This document shows, piece after piece, positions 43,660 to 51,809 of a stretch of 64,000 nucleotides of DNA (the stretch's first letter is position 1; each line of letters starts with the position of its first letter). Origin of the DNA: Ignavibacteria bacterium (GTDB taxonomy: Bacteria; Bacteroidota; Ignavibacteria; Kapaibacteriales; UBA2268). Where the stretch lies: contig JAERMQ010000014.1 in NCBI GenBank assembly GCA_016844745.1, positions 1 to 64,000 on the forward strand. The letters run 5' to 3'. The notes under the pieces are model-generated. The model did not search any database. It was given only the letters and a program-made list of their open reading frames with translations, and had not been told where the DNA came from. Made by a program: the position numbers and the translations under genes.

Positions 43660-44439
43660 TCATTTATTAGGTTTTTCAAAATCCACCTTTGGTTTACTTG
43701 TATCCTGCTTAAGATTATCCGATGGATTGGATTGTGGCATTGCAGGCATGACTGTACCGGGTACTGTACCGGGAGGAGGTGGCGGTACTTGCTCGAATTC
43801 CTTTTCTTCGGTTCCTGAGCGGGATTTTTTCCGTTTACTTGCCGGCGTGGCTGATTCTTTCTTTTGATTTCTCGGGTCGCGGTCAATTTTTTCTTTTTGT
43901 TCTTTTTCCAACTGCTCAACGTCAACACCGAGTTTTCTTAACACCTTTACAGTAATATCATATTTAAAATTCTGGTAAGCAAGTGGTTGAACGCTTAAAT
44001 CCCAAATTATATCGTACCCATCCTCGGTTGAAACTTCCTGGATAGCTGCATAGATTTTGTCTTCGATAGGCTGCATCAACATTCTTGCGGTATTATCATA
44101 TTCACCACCCGAACCGAATTTCATCTTAGCCATATCGCGACGCTTAGAACGCTTTCCTTCAAGGTCTTTTTCTTTTTCAATTTTCTCGTCATCACTCCAA
44201 ACGAGGCGGTTTTTCTGGATTTCGAATTCAAGAGCAGAAATCTCTTTTTCCAGAGCATCTATTTCCCTTTTCCACTCTTCGACCATAGAATTGATGCGCT
44301 GGTCGGTTTGCTTTGCTTCAGGGAATTTATCGCGTATTGTTTCAGATGATATAAAACCGACTTTTTGAGCAAAAGTATCAGGTATGGCAAGATAGAAAAA
44401 TGCTATTATTGCCGCTGCAAAAAAAAGTTTATTGAACAT
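43660..44439 (-). CDS. Skp/OmpH-family periplasmic chaperone with proline-rich tail
   Basis: A 259-residue protein, longer than the usual 160-180. A signal peptide (MFNKLFFAAAIIAFFYLAIPDTFAQ) precedes KVGFISSETIRDKFPEAKQTDQRI, a long charged coiled coil (residues about 45-130) and the DGYDIIWDLSVQPLAYQNFKYDITVKVL strand, the Skp core. It then adds about 80 residues of basic and Pro-rich sequence (KRKKSRSG, VPPPPPGTVPGTVMP) that Skp normally lacks. It should hold unfolded outer-membrane proteins on the way to BamA. The ATG at 44439 starts the signal peptide; an upstream in-frame start at 44469 is rejected. Confidence 0.86.
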   Translation of the reverse strand: MFNKLFFAAAIIAFFYLAIPDTFAQKVGFISSETIRDKFPEAKQTDQRINSMVEEWKREIDALEKEISALEFEIQKNRLVWSDDEKIEKEKDLEGKRSKRRDMAKMKFGSGGEYDNTARMLMQPIEDKIYAAIQEVSTEDGYDIIWDLSVQPLAYQNFKYDITVKVLRKLGVDVEQLEKEQKEKIDRDPRNQKKESATPASKRKKSRSGTEEKEFEQVPPPPPGTVPGTVMPAMPQSNPSDNLKQDTSKPKVDFEKPNK

Positions 44440-44557
44440 TATGCTTCCATAATTAATTAAAATTACCAATTAGCTCAAAGCCGGCACAAATTCACATATA
44501 TTTGAATAGCTATTAATTTTACGAAATTTGTTAATCCCTGATTTATCGATAAATAAC

Positions 44558-44636
44558 AGGAAAATCCCCCTAACACCTTTTTTCAAAAGGGGATAAGAAA
44601 TTCCCCCTTTGAAAAAGGGGGTTAGGGGGATTTTCT
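44558..44636. repeat. Family B palindrome, copy B5
   Basis: GGAAAATCCCCCTAACACC pairs with GGTTAGGGGGATTTTC around an inner stem. It sits within the 309-bp gap between the two skp genes, the only long break in the bamA operon. No gene is seen in the gap. Confidence 0.85.
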
Positions 44637-44748
44637 TCATCTTTATAATTTTTATGATTTTTTAGCAGTTTAAAGTTATTACTCATTATACTTACTAACA
44701 AATCCTTACTCTTAATTTCAGCCAAACATTAAACTATCAAAATTCCGA

Positions 44749-45288
44749 TTACTTAGTATTTCTTTTCATTCTATCCAGGATTTTAAATGTAATATCTAAT
44801 TTTTCTTCGACATAAAGCACCGATGATGAATTGCTTTTATCGACAACCAGACTAATATTTTCTTCTTTGGCTACTTCGCGAATCGTTTTCAATAACTTAT
44901 CCTGAATTGGCTCTAACAGCATCATTTGAAATTTGAGCAAATCACCCTGCTGTCCGAAAATCTGTTCGCGGTATTGCATCATTTGCATATTTGCGCTTTG
45001 CAAAGCTTCCTCTTCTTTCTTTTGCTTATCGGCATCCATCAGGCTTTTCTGCTTTTCGTATTGCTTTAAGCGTGCTTCCAGATCTTGCTTCATCTGCAAT
45101 AATGTATCCTGGTATTTCTGCCCTGTTTCCTGCAATTTCTTCTCCGCCTCGGCATATTCCGGCATTTCTTTCATTACTTTTTTAATGTCCACGGCAGCAA
45201 CCGGTACTCCGGATTCTTTTTTCTGGGCATAAGAATTTGCCGAAAATAATAGCACAACTGCTATTGCTAAGAGAAAAATTTTTGTCAT
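44749..45288 (-). CDS. skp: Skp/OmpH-family periplasmic chaperone
   Basis: A 179-residue protein with signal peptide MTKIFLLAIAVVLLFSANSYAQ, then VAAVDIKKVMKEMPEYAEAEKKL, a coiled coil of about 70 residues (LQMKQDLEARLKQYEKQKSLMDADKQKKEEEAL) and the tail VAKEENISLVVDKSNSSSVLYVEEKLDITFKIL, the standard Skp pattern and length. It protects outer-membrane proteins in the periplasm and hands them to BamA. AAGGTG lies 5 nt before the ATG at 45288; a GTG two codons upstream is less likely. The gene lies 117 nt after bamA. Confidence 0.93.
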   Translation of the reverse strand: MTKIFLLAIAVVLLFSANSYAQKKESGVPVAAVDIKKVMKEMPEYAEAEKKLQETGQKYQDTLLQMKQDLEARLKQYEKQKSLMDADKQKKEEEALQSANMQMMQYREQIFGQQGDLLKFQMMLLEPIQDKLLKTIREVAKEENISLVVDKSNSSSVLYVEEKLDITFKILDRMKRNTK

Positions 45289-45405
45289 ATTCACACCTTA
45301 AATTAAATTAGTATATAAACTGTTATTTTCTAAGTTATATTAAATAAATATAAAAATGTCATTCGTAAGTTTTGCATTTTAACCATATAATTTCTAAATT
45401 CCATG

Positions 45406-47766
45406 TTATTGCTGTCCCAAATGGAATAAGAAGCGCCAACCGGAAATAGCTCCGGTATAATCTTTGTCGAATCCGTAACCATAAGAAAATCCTACAACCC
45501 CGATAGGATTAATCATTAATTGTACCCCAAATCCCGCTGAGCGCTTTAAATCAAATGGGTCGGTAATTTTCAGGCTCTTCCATACATTTCCTGCTTCCAT
45601 AAACCCATAAATGTAAATTGGCATCGGAGCCAATGTAACTGCAAATCGTAGCTCGGCAGTATATTTTGAAAGCACCCTGCCTGCATCGACTGCGCCGACC
45701 CGTGGGTCCTGATATCCCCGAAGGGGGGTTACTCCAAATCCTCCAAGTCCATTACCGCCTATCATATATAATTCAATCGGTGAGATTGCCGTATCGGATT
45801 TAAAACCCGTAATATAGCCGGCTTTGGTTCCTAAATAAAGCACCAGACGGTCATTGCCGTCAATCTGAAATAATGGATTATACATATCGAATGTGATTTC
45901 ATTCTTAAAGTAATCAGTCGTGCTTAGCCCCAATGCACCCAAAGCCACACTCGTTGAAAATGCAAATCGCGAACCAACTGTCGGGAAAAATATATTATTT
46001 AAACTGATACGGGAAAAAGCCTGGGCAATTGTAAATTCTGTGCTGATACCCGGTCTCCAATATGCGCTTCCGGAAGTACCGACGTCGTTTCTTGAGAAGC
46101 GCAAACTCCAATCACCACGGAAATAATCATCGGGCCAATGAAAGCGCCTGCCTAAGTTAATAGCTGTACCTGTCCGGCGAATATTGTATATATAATTCTG
46201 GCGGGTATCGAAAATATTAAATCCAACGGTAGTTGGCTCATCGAGAAGCCAAGGTTCGGTAAATCCGATTGATATTGTCTGATAGCGGTTTGCCTGTCCG
46301 AATTCCCAGTTAAAATTAAAAATCTGTCCTGAACCCCCTTTGAACGGTTCAGTTAAAGAGAAATTATTGAACGTAAATCCGATTGCTCCCGTCAGTCCGA
46401 AAGTACCTGCAAATCCTATAGAAGCATTAAATGTATCGGTTGAACGCTCTTCGACTTTATAGACTACATCTACCTTAGTATTATCCTGTTCGACAGGTTT
46501 AATATCGGGCTTGAGGGTTTCCTGATTGAAATAATTAAGCACTCCGAGCGCACGAACGCTTTTAATGACCGCAGATTTATCGAAATAATCACCGGGACGA
46601 GTATATAATTCCCTTCTTATAACTTTATCTTTTGTTTTGGAATTGCCTACAATATCTACTTTCCTTATTGTTATACGTGTTCCTTCGATTACTTTTATTG
46701 TTACATCTATCGAATCCTGACCAACAGCGCGTTCTTCTTTCTCCAAAAAACTAGTCAAATATCCATTATCCATATATAGAGAGCGAATATCGGTTTGGTC
46801 TTCGTTACCGTTCATGTTCATATCGAACCGCTCGACATTGTATTCGACTCCCTCTTTAAAATCCAATCTCTTGCGGAGCAAATCCGATGGGAATACGATA
46901 TTCCCTTTGAATGCGATTTTCCTGATATAAAATTTTGGACCTTCATTGACCGTTATCCTGATAGTGACATTCTTCTTATCATTATCATAAATAACTGTGT
47001 CTTTAACCATTTCGCCGTATATAAATCCTTTTTGTTTAAAGTATTTACGCAGCAATTCCTTGTCCTTTTCATATTTATTTTTATCGAATTTCCCTGAAGA
47101 CCAGAATTTCCACCAAACATTTTCTTTAGTATCCTCGAAAGATGATGCTAATTCACTTCCGGTGAATAGTTTATTTCCGGAGAATTCTATTGCTTCAACC
47201 TTGAATTGTGCGCCTTCGTCAATATTTAAAATTAATTTCGAATAATTTGCAGTATCGGTAGGTACAACTTTGGATTCGATATTGGCAAACATCAATCCTT
47301 CGCCTTCGTAAAGTTTTTTTAACTTCTGTTTGATTAAATAAACATCGTAAGGTGAAATAATGTCGCCCCTCATTTTCGATGCAGTTTTATTCAGTTCGGT
47401 TTGAGATAATTTATCATTATTTTCAAATATAATTTGAGATAATCGCTGATTTTCCTGTACTTTTATAACAAGAAAGACACCGGCTGTAGTAATTTTTTCA
47501 GCTTTAATTTCAATATTTGAGAATTGTTTTCGTTTCCAAAGATTTCTAAGTGCTGTCTGCAGCTTTGCATCAGCCTGGAGATTGATTTTATCGCCGATTT
47601 GAAGACCTGAAATAGCAACTATTGTTTCAGCATCGGAAAACTTTGTTCCCTCTACCCTGACGTTTGCGATAATGTATGTTTTGCCATCCGGTTGAGAAAA
47701 CAATTGGAAAGCAGAAATAAAAAATATAAAAAACAAGCAAAAGTATTTACGACATGTTGATAGCAT
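45406..47766 (-). CDS. bamA: Outer-membrane protein assembly factor BamA
   Basis: A 786-residue Omp85 protein. After the signal peptide (ending LFSQ) come five POTRA domains (residues about 30-445; e.g. VRVEGTKFSDAETIVAISGLQIGD, EAIEFSGNKLFTGSEL, IRKVDIVGNSKTKDKVIRREL) and a 16-strand barrel with the conserved RGY-type motif in GFGVTPLRGYQDPRVG. The chain ends GWRFLFHLGQQ. It folds and inserts beta-barrel proteins in the outer membrane. The start ATG overlaps the end of uppS by 20 nt in another frame, so the two genes are coupled; skp, skp and lpxD follow. Confidence 0.97.
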   Translation of the reverse strand: MLSTCRKYFCLFFIFFISAFQLFSQPDGKTYIIANVRVEGTKFSDAETIVAISGLQIGDKINLQADAKLQTALRNLWKRKQFSNIEIKAEKITTAGVFLVIKVQENQRLSQIIFENNDKLSQTELNKTASKMRGDIISPYDVYLIKQKLKKLYEGEGLMFANIESKVVPTDTANYSKLILNIDEGAQFKVEAIEFSGNKLFTGSELASSFEDTKENVWWKFWSSGKFDKNKYEKDKELLRKYFKQKGFIYGEMVKDTVIYDNDKKNVTIRITVNEGPKFYIRKIAFKGNIVFPSDLLRKRLDFKEGVEYNVERFDMNMNGNEDQTDIRSLYMDNGYLTSFLEKEERAVGQDSIDVTIKVIEGTRITIRKVDIVGNSKTKDKVIRRELYTRPGDYFDKSAVIKSVRALGVLNYFNQETLKPDIKPVEQDNTKVDVVYKVEERSTDTFNASIGFAGTFGLTGAIGFTFNNFSLTEPFKGGSGQIFNFNWEFGQANRYQTISIGFTEPWLLDEPTTVGFNIFDTRQNYIYNIRRTGTAINLGRRFHWPDDYFRGDWSLRFSRNDVGTSGSAYWRPGISTEFTIAQAFSRISLNNIFFPTVGSRFAFSTSVALGALGLSTTDYFKNEITFDMYNPLFQIDGNDRLVLYLGTKAGYITGFKSDTAISPIELYMIGGNGLGGFGVTPLRGYQDPRVGAVDAGRVLSKYTAELRFAVTLAPMPIYIYGFMEAGNVWKSLKITDPFDLKRSAGFGVQLMINPIGVVGFSYGYGFDKDYTGAISGWRFLFHLGQQ

Positions 47767-48586
47767 TAAGGATTCTCTTTAAGTAAGTATTCTGGTCCTC
47801 TATTTCTTTATTTGTAATTTGCTCAGATGTTTTACCGAAACGGCGCTCACGATGCTGGAACTCTGCTAATGCCTTATATAGTTCGTTCCTCCTGAATTCG
47901 GGCCAATACTTTTCGGTAATATAAAATTCGCTGTAAGCATTTTCCCAAAGTAAAAAATTGGAGAGCCTCATTTCACCGCTGGTACGAATTACGAAATCCG
48001 GGTCAGGCAATGGATTAGTCTGCAAATAACCGGCAAAAAATTCTTCATTAATATCTTCAGGTGAAATTTTTCCACGCCTGACATCCAAGGAAAGCATCTG
48101 GACAGCCCTGACTATATCCCATCTTCCGCTATAACTAAGCGCTAACGTCAGGGTTAATCCGTCGTTATCCTTAGTAGTATCAATAGCTCTGTGCAGCAGC
48201 TTCTGAACTGATTTAGGCAGTGAGCTTACTTTACCGATAGAGAACATTTTTACCTTGTTTTCATTCAATTCTTTAAGTTCACGGCGAAGGTAGAATTCAA
48301 GCAATCTCATTAATCCTCCCACCTCGGAGGTAGGTCGTTTCCAATTTTCAATTGAGAAGGCATACAAAGTAAGATATTTTATTCCAAGCTGCGAACAGGC
48401 TTTGACGATATCGCGAACGGTTTCGATACCTTCACGGTGACCGGCAATTCTATTTAGGTTTTGCTTCACTGCCCAACGTCCGTTACCGTCCATAATCATA
48501 GCAATATGTTTGGGCAGGTTGCCGTTTTTCAATAACTCCTGCTGAATATTCTTATCTTCGCTGCCTTGTTGCTCGTTCCAGGACAA
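47747..48586 (-). CDS. uppS: Isoprenyl transferase (undecaprenyl diphosphate synthase)
   Basis: A 279-residue enzyme making the C55 isoprenoid carrier used for peptidoglycan and LPS sugars. The catalytic Asp33 is in HIAMIMDGNGRWA; other conserved parts are GHREGIETVRDIVKAC, YLTLYAFSIENWKRPTSEV, and DFVIRTSGEMRLSNFLLWENAYSEFYITEKYWPEF. The start is a TTG at 48586, preceded by GGGAG 7 nt away; no ATG occurs before the conserved block, so a non-ATG start is required. It heads the bamA operon, downstream of a good Bacteroidota promoter. Confidence 0.94.
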   Translation of the reverse strand: MSWNEQQGSEDKNIQQELLKNGNLPKHIAMIMDGNGRWAVKQNLNRIAGHREGIETVRDIVKACSQLGIKYLTLYAFSIENWKRPTSEVGGLMRLLEFYLRRELKELNENKVKMFSIGKVSSLPKSVQKLLHRAIDTTKDNDGLTLTLALSYSGRWDIVRAVQMLSLDVRRGKISPEDINEEFFAGYLQTNPLPDPDFVIRTSGEMRLSNFLLWENAYSEFYITEKYWPEFRRNELYKALAEFQHRERRFGKTSEQITNKEIEDQNTYLKRILNAINMS

Positions 48587-48616
48587 ATCAAGCTCCCGTT
48601 AAATTTATACAAGTTA

Positions 48617-48648
48617 CAAAATTACTATTTATTTTAGTCATTAGCAAA
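48617..48648 (-). promoter_or_regulatory. Bacteroidota-type promoter of the uppS-bamA-skp-lpxD operon
   Basis: Minus strand TTTG (48648-48645), a 20-nt spacer and TAATTTTG (48624-48617). The expected leader to the TTG start is about 25 nt. Confidence 0.65.
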
Positions 48649-48776
48649 ATTCAGGATTCATGCCTTTTTTACTTTTTGATTATAAATATAGAAGTTTTTA
48701 TTACGAATTTATTTGATTTGATGAGAAAATTCCGTTAAATTGAAAATTCATGTTTTGTACAAAAAAAAAGTTGAAT

Positions 48777-48998
48777 ATGGATTATCAAAATCTAAGTTTT
48801 GAAGAAAAATTAAAATTATTAGAAGATATTGTCGAAACACTCGACAAAGGGGAAGCCCCTTTGGATGAACTTATTGCTAAGTACGAAGAAGGAATGGAGC
48901 TTGCCCGTTTATGCCGTCGTTATTTATCAGCAGCCGAAATGAAGGTTATTGAAATCCGTAAAAATAATGAAGCAGAATTAATAAATCCCGATATGTAA
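48777..48998 (+). CDS. xseB: Exonuclease VII small subunit
   Basis: A 73-residue helical protein with the typical XseB layout: NLSFEEKLKLLEDIVETLDKGEAPLDELIAKYEEGMELARLCRRYLSAAEMKVIEI by order of its conserved blocks (LxxIVxxLExGxxxLxxxxxxYExG, then CxxxLxxAExKV-like). It pairs with XseA to degrade single-stranded DNA. The large subunit gene is not next to it. I chose the ATG at 48777; the in-frame ATG at 48750 adds nine residues that do not fit the family. Confidence 0.88.
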   Translation: MDYQNLSFEEKLKLLEDIVETLDKGEAPLDELIAKYEEGMELARLCRRYLSAAEMKVIEIRKNNEAELINPDM

Positions 48999-49015
48999 TG
49001 ATAAGTCATTCTAAA

Positions 49016-49110
49016 AAGAGAAATCCCCCCTACCCCCCTTTTTCAAAGGGGGATTGAAGAATATTTTTCTTATCCCCCTTTGAAAAAGGGGGGTAGGGGG
49101 GATTTCTCTT
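49016..49110. repeat. Family B palindrome, copy B6
   Basis: AGAGAAATCCCCCCTACCCCC pairs with GGGGGTAGGGGGGATTTCTCT, with two inner AT-rich and C/G stems. It is close to B3 in sequence and length, and GTCATTCT stands just before the left arm. Between convergent xseB and recX it could serve as a terminator. Confidence 0.85.
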
Positions 49111-49146
49111 GATGATATCGTTTACTAATTCCTTTTCTAATCATTC

Positions 49147-49776
49147 TTAGTACTCTTCAATTTTCATTTCCGACATTACCTGCTTGATTAAATTGTATGA
49201 ATATCCTTCGCGAATCAGGTGAGTCCTCAATAGTTCGATTTGTTTTTTTGCCGGTTTGTATTTGACTTTCGAAAGCTTTTTTTCTGCCGAACGGCGAACA
49301 ATATCAAATGCAGAATCAGCCGGGTAATGCTCCGTCACTGCTTTTTCAGCAATTTCCTTTGTAATACCTTTGTTCCTAAGTTCCATAATCAGTTTCTGCT
49401 TCGAAGCCGTTTTTCGTTTTAAATAATCAAGGATAAATAAAGTTGCAAATTTTTCATCATTGTATAGATTGAATTCTCCGGCAAATTCCATAGCAATATT
49501 AATCTCTTCGGGTAGGAAACCTTTTCTCTTTAATTGACCGGCAATTTGATTAAACGTTCTTGGTTTGTAAGAGACAAAAGAATAAACAGAATTCTTAGCA
49601 TCATAAATTCTTTTTTCCTGTGATAATTTTTGATATGTTTCCGGAACGAGATTCATACCGGAACTGATATTATACTTAAAAGCCAAATCCATAGGGATTT
49701 CCATGGTTTCGCCATCATTGAAAATCAATAAGTAAGTTGACTTTTTATTTTTAGCAATGATTTTTTTAATTTTCAT
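49147..49776 (-). CDS. recX: RecX regulatory protein
   Basis: A 209-residue protein with three-helix RecX repeats: SFVSYKPRTFNQIAGQLKRKGFLPEEINIAMEFAGEFNLYNDEKFATLFILDYLKRKTASKQKLIMELRNKGI by its conserved order (R.....L..KL..KG, D..FA). RecX binds RecA filaments and restrains them. It is shorter in its N-terminal part than some relatives but complete. It follows recA in the same direction, with a family B palindrome in the gap. Confidence 0.88.
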   Translation of the reverse strand: MKIKKIIAKNKKSTYLLIFNDGETMEIPMDLAFKYNISSGMNLVPETYQKLSQEKRIYDAKNSVYSFVSYKPRTFNQIAGQLKRKGFLPEEINIAMEFAGEFNLYNDEKFATLFILDYLKRKTASKQKLIMELRNKGITKEIAEKAVTEHYPADSAFDIVRRSAEKKLSKVKYKPAKKQIELLRTHLIREGYSYNLIKQVMSEMKIEEY

Positions 49777-49885
49777 TTAAAATTTATTGGTAAGAAGAAG
49801 CTTGAAAAAAAGTATTTTTCAATGGCAAGACCCTTTTGTAAATGAGACGTGTGAAAAACCAAAATTACTTACAATTTCAACAAAA

Positions 49886-49988
49886 TGAAGAACCCCTCCC
49901 TAACCCTCCCCAAAGGAGAGGGAATATATTACTGACTAATTTTTAAATTCCCTCCCCTCTGGGGAGGGTTAGGGAGGGGTTCTTCATT
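49886..49988. repeat. Family B palindrome, copy B7 (CCCTCCC variant) with outer GTGTGAAAA stem
   Basis: Arms GAAGAACCCCTCCCTAACCC and GGGTTAGGGAGGGGTTCTTC, an altered form in which both arms show CCCTCCC/GGGAGGG. An outer stem ACGTGTGAAAAACCAAAA (about 49846-49863) pairs with TTTTGACTTTTCACACGG (about 50012-50029). It lies between recA and recX. Confidence 0.87.
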
Positions 49989-50071
49989 TTCCTTATTTTC
50001 ATTACTGTTTTGACTTTTCACACGGACTTGAATGCAGGAATGAAATTTTTTAAGTTTCAATATTTCTTTAT

Positions 50072-51130
50072 TTATTCTTCCGTTTCATTCGGCTCATCAA
50101 CAATGTCCATTTTAAGGGCATTTCGAATTTCAGCCTCGAGCGAAGCCATAATTTTGGGGTCATCAGTAAACAACTTGCGTAGTCCTTCCCTACCCTGCAC
50201 CCGGTCGGCTTTGTAGGCATACCAGGAACCGGTTTTCTGGATAATACCGTATTCAGTACCGACATCAATCATATCACCGATTTTCGAAATTCCTTCATTG
50301 TACATAATATCGAATTCCACTTCTTTGAAAGGAGGTGCAACCTTATTCTTAACGACTTTTACTTTAACACGATTGCCAACAATATCCTGCCCCTCTTTAA
50401 TGTGGTCTTTGCGCCTTATATCCAAGCGAACGGAAGCATAAAATTTCAATGCATTGCCGCCGGTCGTCGTTTCGGGATTACCGTAAACAACACCAATCTT
50501 ACTTCGCAACTGATTAGTAAAAATCACGGTTGTATTCGATTTGCTTATTGCAGCATTTAATTTGCGCATAGCCTGGGACATTAGTCTTGCCTGAGAGCCC
50601 ATTTGCGAATCGCCCATTTCACCTTCAATTTCAGCGCGAGGCGTCAGGGCGGCTACGGAATCGATTACCACAACATCGATAGCGCCGCTTCGGACAAGCT
50701 TTTCAACAATTTCCAATGCCTGCTCACCGAACTCCGGTTGAGATAATAATAAATGATTTAAGTCGATGCCGATTCTCTGGGCATAATTAATATCGAGTGC
50801 ATGTTCGGTATCAACAAATGCCGCAATACCTCCGCGTTTCTGGGCTTCGGCTATAACATGCAGACATACCGTTGTTTTTCCGGAAGATTCCGGTCCGAAG
50901 ATTTCCACTATTCTCCCGCGCGGCACACCGCCAATGCCGATTGCAGCATCTAACGACAGGCAACCCGTTGGTATGCAATCTATGGCAACAACTCTTTTAT
51001 CGCTCAACATCATTATGGAACCCTTTCCGTGGGCTTTTTCGATTTGTTCCATTGCAAATTTCAGGGCTTTCATCCTTTCTTCGCCTATTTTAGGAGTGAC
51101 CTTTTCCATTGGTTTTTCTTTTTCTGCCAT
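50072..51130 (-). CDS. recA: Recombinase RecA
   Basis: A 352-residue protein with the whole RecA core: Walker A GPESSGKT at residues 79-86, [10 protein letters not shown], the Walker B region [24 protein letters not shown], the L2 loop [30 protein letters not shown] and the C-terminal acidic tail (DEPNETEE). It catalyses strand exchange and SOS induction. The ATG at 51130 is preceded by AAGAGA. A -7-like box TAAATTTG lies about 45 nt upstream. No SOS box (LexA operator) could be recognised. Confidence 0.98.
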   Translation of the reverse strand: MAEKEKPMEKVTPKIGEERMKALKFAMEQIEKAHGKGSIMMLSDKRVVAIDCIPTGCLSLDAAIGIGGVPRGRIVEIFGPESSGKTTVCLHVIAEAQKRGGIAAFVDTEHALDINYAQRIGIDLNHLLLSQPEFGEQALEIVEKLVRSGAIDVVVIDSVAALTPRAEIEGEMGDSQMGSQARLMSQAMRKLNAAISKSNTTVIFTNQLRSKIGVVYGNPETTTGGNALKFYASVRLDIRRKDHIKEGQDIVGNRVKVKVVKNKVAPPFKEVEFDIMYNEGISKIGDMIDVGTEYGIIQKTGSWYAYKADRVQGREGLRKLFTDDPKIMASLEAEIRNALKMDIVDEPNETEE

Positions 51131-51175
51131 TTTTTTTCTCTTATAGTATAAATTTTAAATTATGATATTATCGTA

Positions 51176-51206
51176 CAAATTTAATTAATTGTTTTTGATT
51201 TTCATA
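51176..51206 (-). promoter_or_regulatory. Candidate recA promoter
   Basis: Minus strand TAAATTTG (51183-51176) with TATG 19 nt upstream (three of four bases of TTTG). Leader about 40 nt. Confidence 0.4.
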
Positions 51207-51238
51207 AAAATTAAAAAATTATGTTAATTTACTTTAGG

Positions 51239-51565
51239 ATTGTCATTCCTGCGAATGAGGCTGTGTAAAAAGTCAGGAAGAATGTCATTCTGAACGAAGT
51301 GAAGAATCTTCTTCAATAAATGATGAATGTAATTTTGAGTTTGGTAAATATTGTTAATCTTTCGAGAACCGCATCATTACTATATTCATAAAATATGTAT
51401 TGAACTGTTTTGGAAATCATTAATAATTAATTAATCAGAATTTATGGGAAGATTCTTCGCTTCGCTCAGAATGATATTCTTGCAGACTTTTTACACAGAC
51501 TTTAAACCGGGAATCCACTCCCAGAACGATTTTATGGATTCACGCATTCGCGGGAATGACAATTT
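51239..51565. repeat. Large composite family A palindrome, copy A8, with 130-bp insert
   Basis: The outer arms are GTCATTCCTGCGAATGAGG with CTGTGTAAAAAGTC on the left and GACTTTTTACACAG on the right, with GCATTCGCGGGAATGAC further right. Inner family A arms GAAGAATGTCATTCTGAAC... (51278-51313) and ...GCTCAGAATGATATTCTTG (51448-51482) enclose about 130 bp of AT-rich, unrelated DNA instead of a short loop. The remainder of the gap to the VWA gene (51566-51809) has no gene; TTGCAT-N17-TATAAA (51717-51745) and an AAGTGAT/ATCACTT hairpin lie there. Confidence 0.75.
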
Positions 51566-51809
51566 ATAGAACTACCCTTAAATAAAAAAGCCGAAAATAA
51601 TTTCAGGGATTCATTAACAGGAAAATTTAAGGAAAAAAATAATAAATATTTAATTCTTAGTAATCACTAATAATTAAATTGGTTTTTAATGTAACTTTTA
51701 TTAATTTGTAATGATATTGCATTTAATGTGTTAATATAGTATAAATAAGTGATGAATTATTATCACTTTAAATATGACAAAAAAGAATTATAAAATAAAA
51801 GGTGAAAAA

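Noticed and set aside
43638-43928. A 96-codon basic ORF overlapping skp and lpxD
   Set aside because: Different frame over the proline-rich tail of the Skp-like protein; no start signal.
51717-51745. TTGCAT-N17-TATAAA as a promoter of the VWA gene
   Set aside because: It follows the E. coli consensus only loosely and not the TAnnTTTG form seen elsewhere in this window; kept only as a mention.
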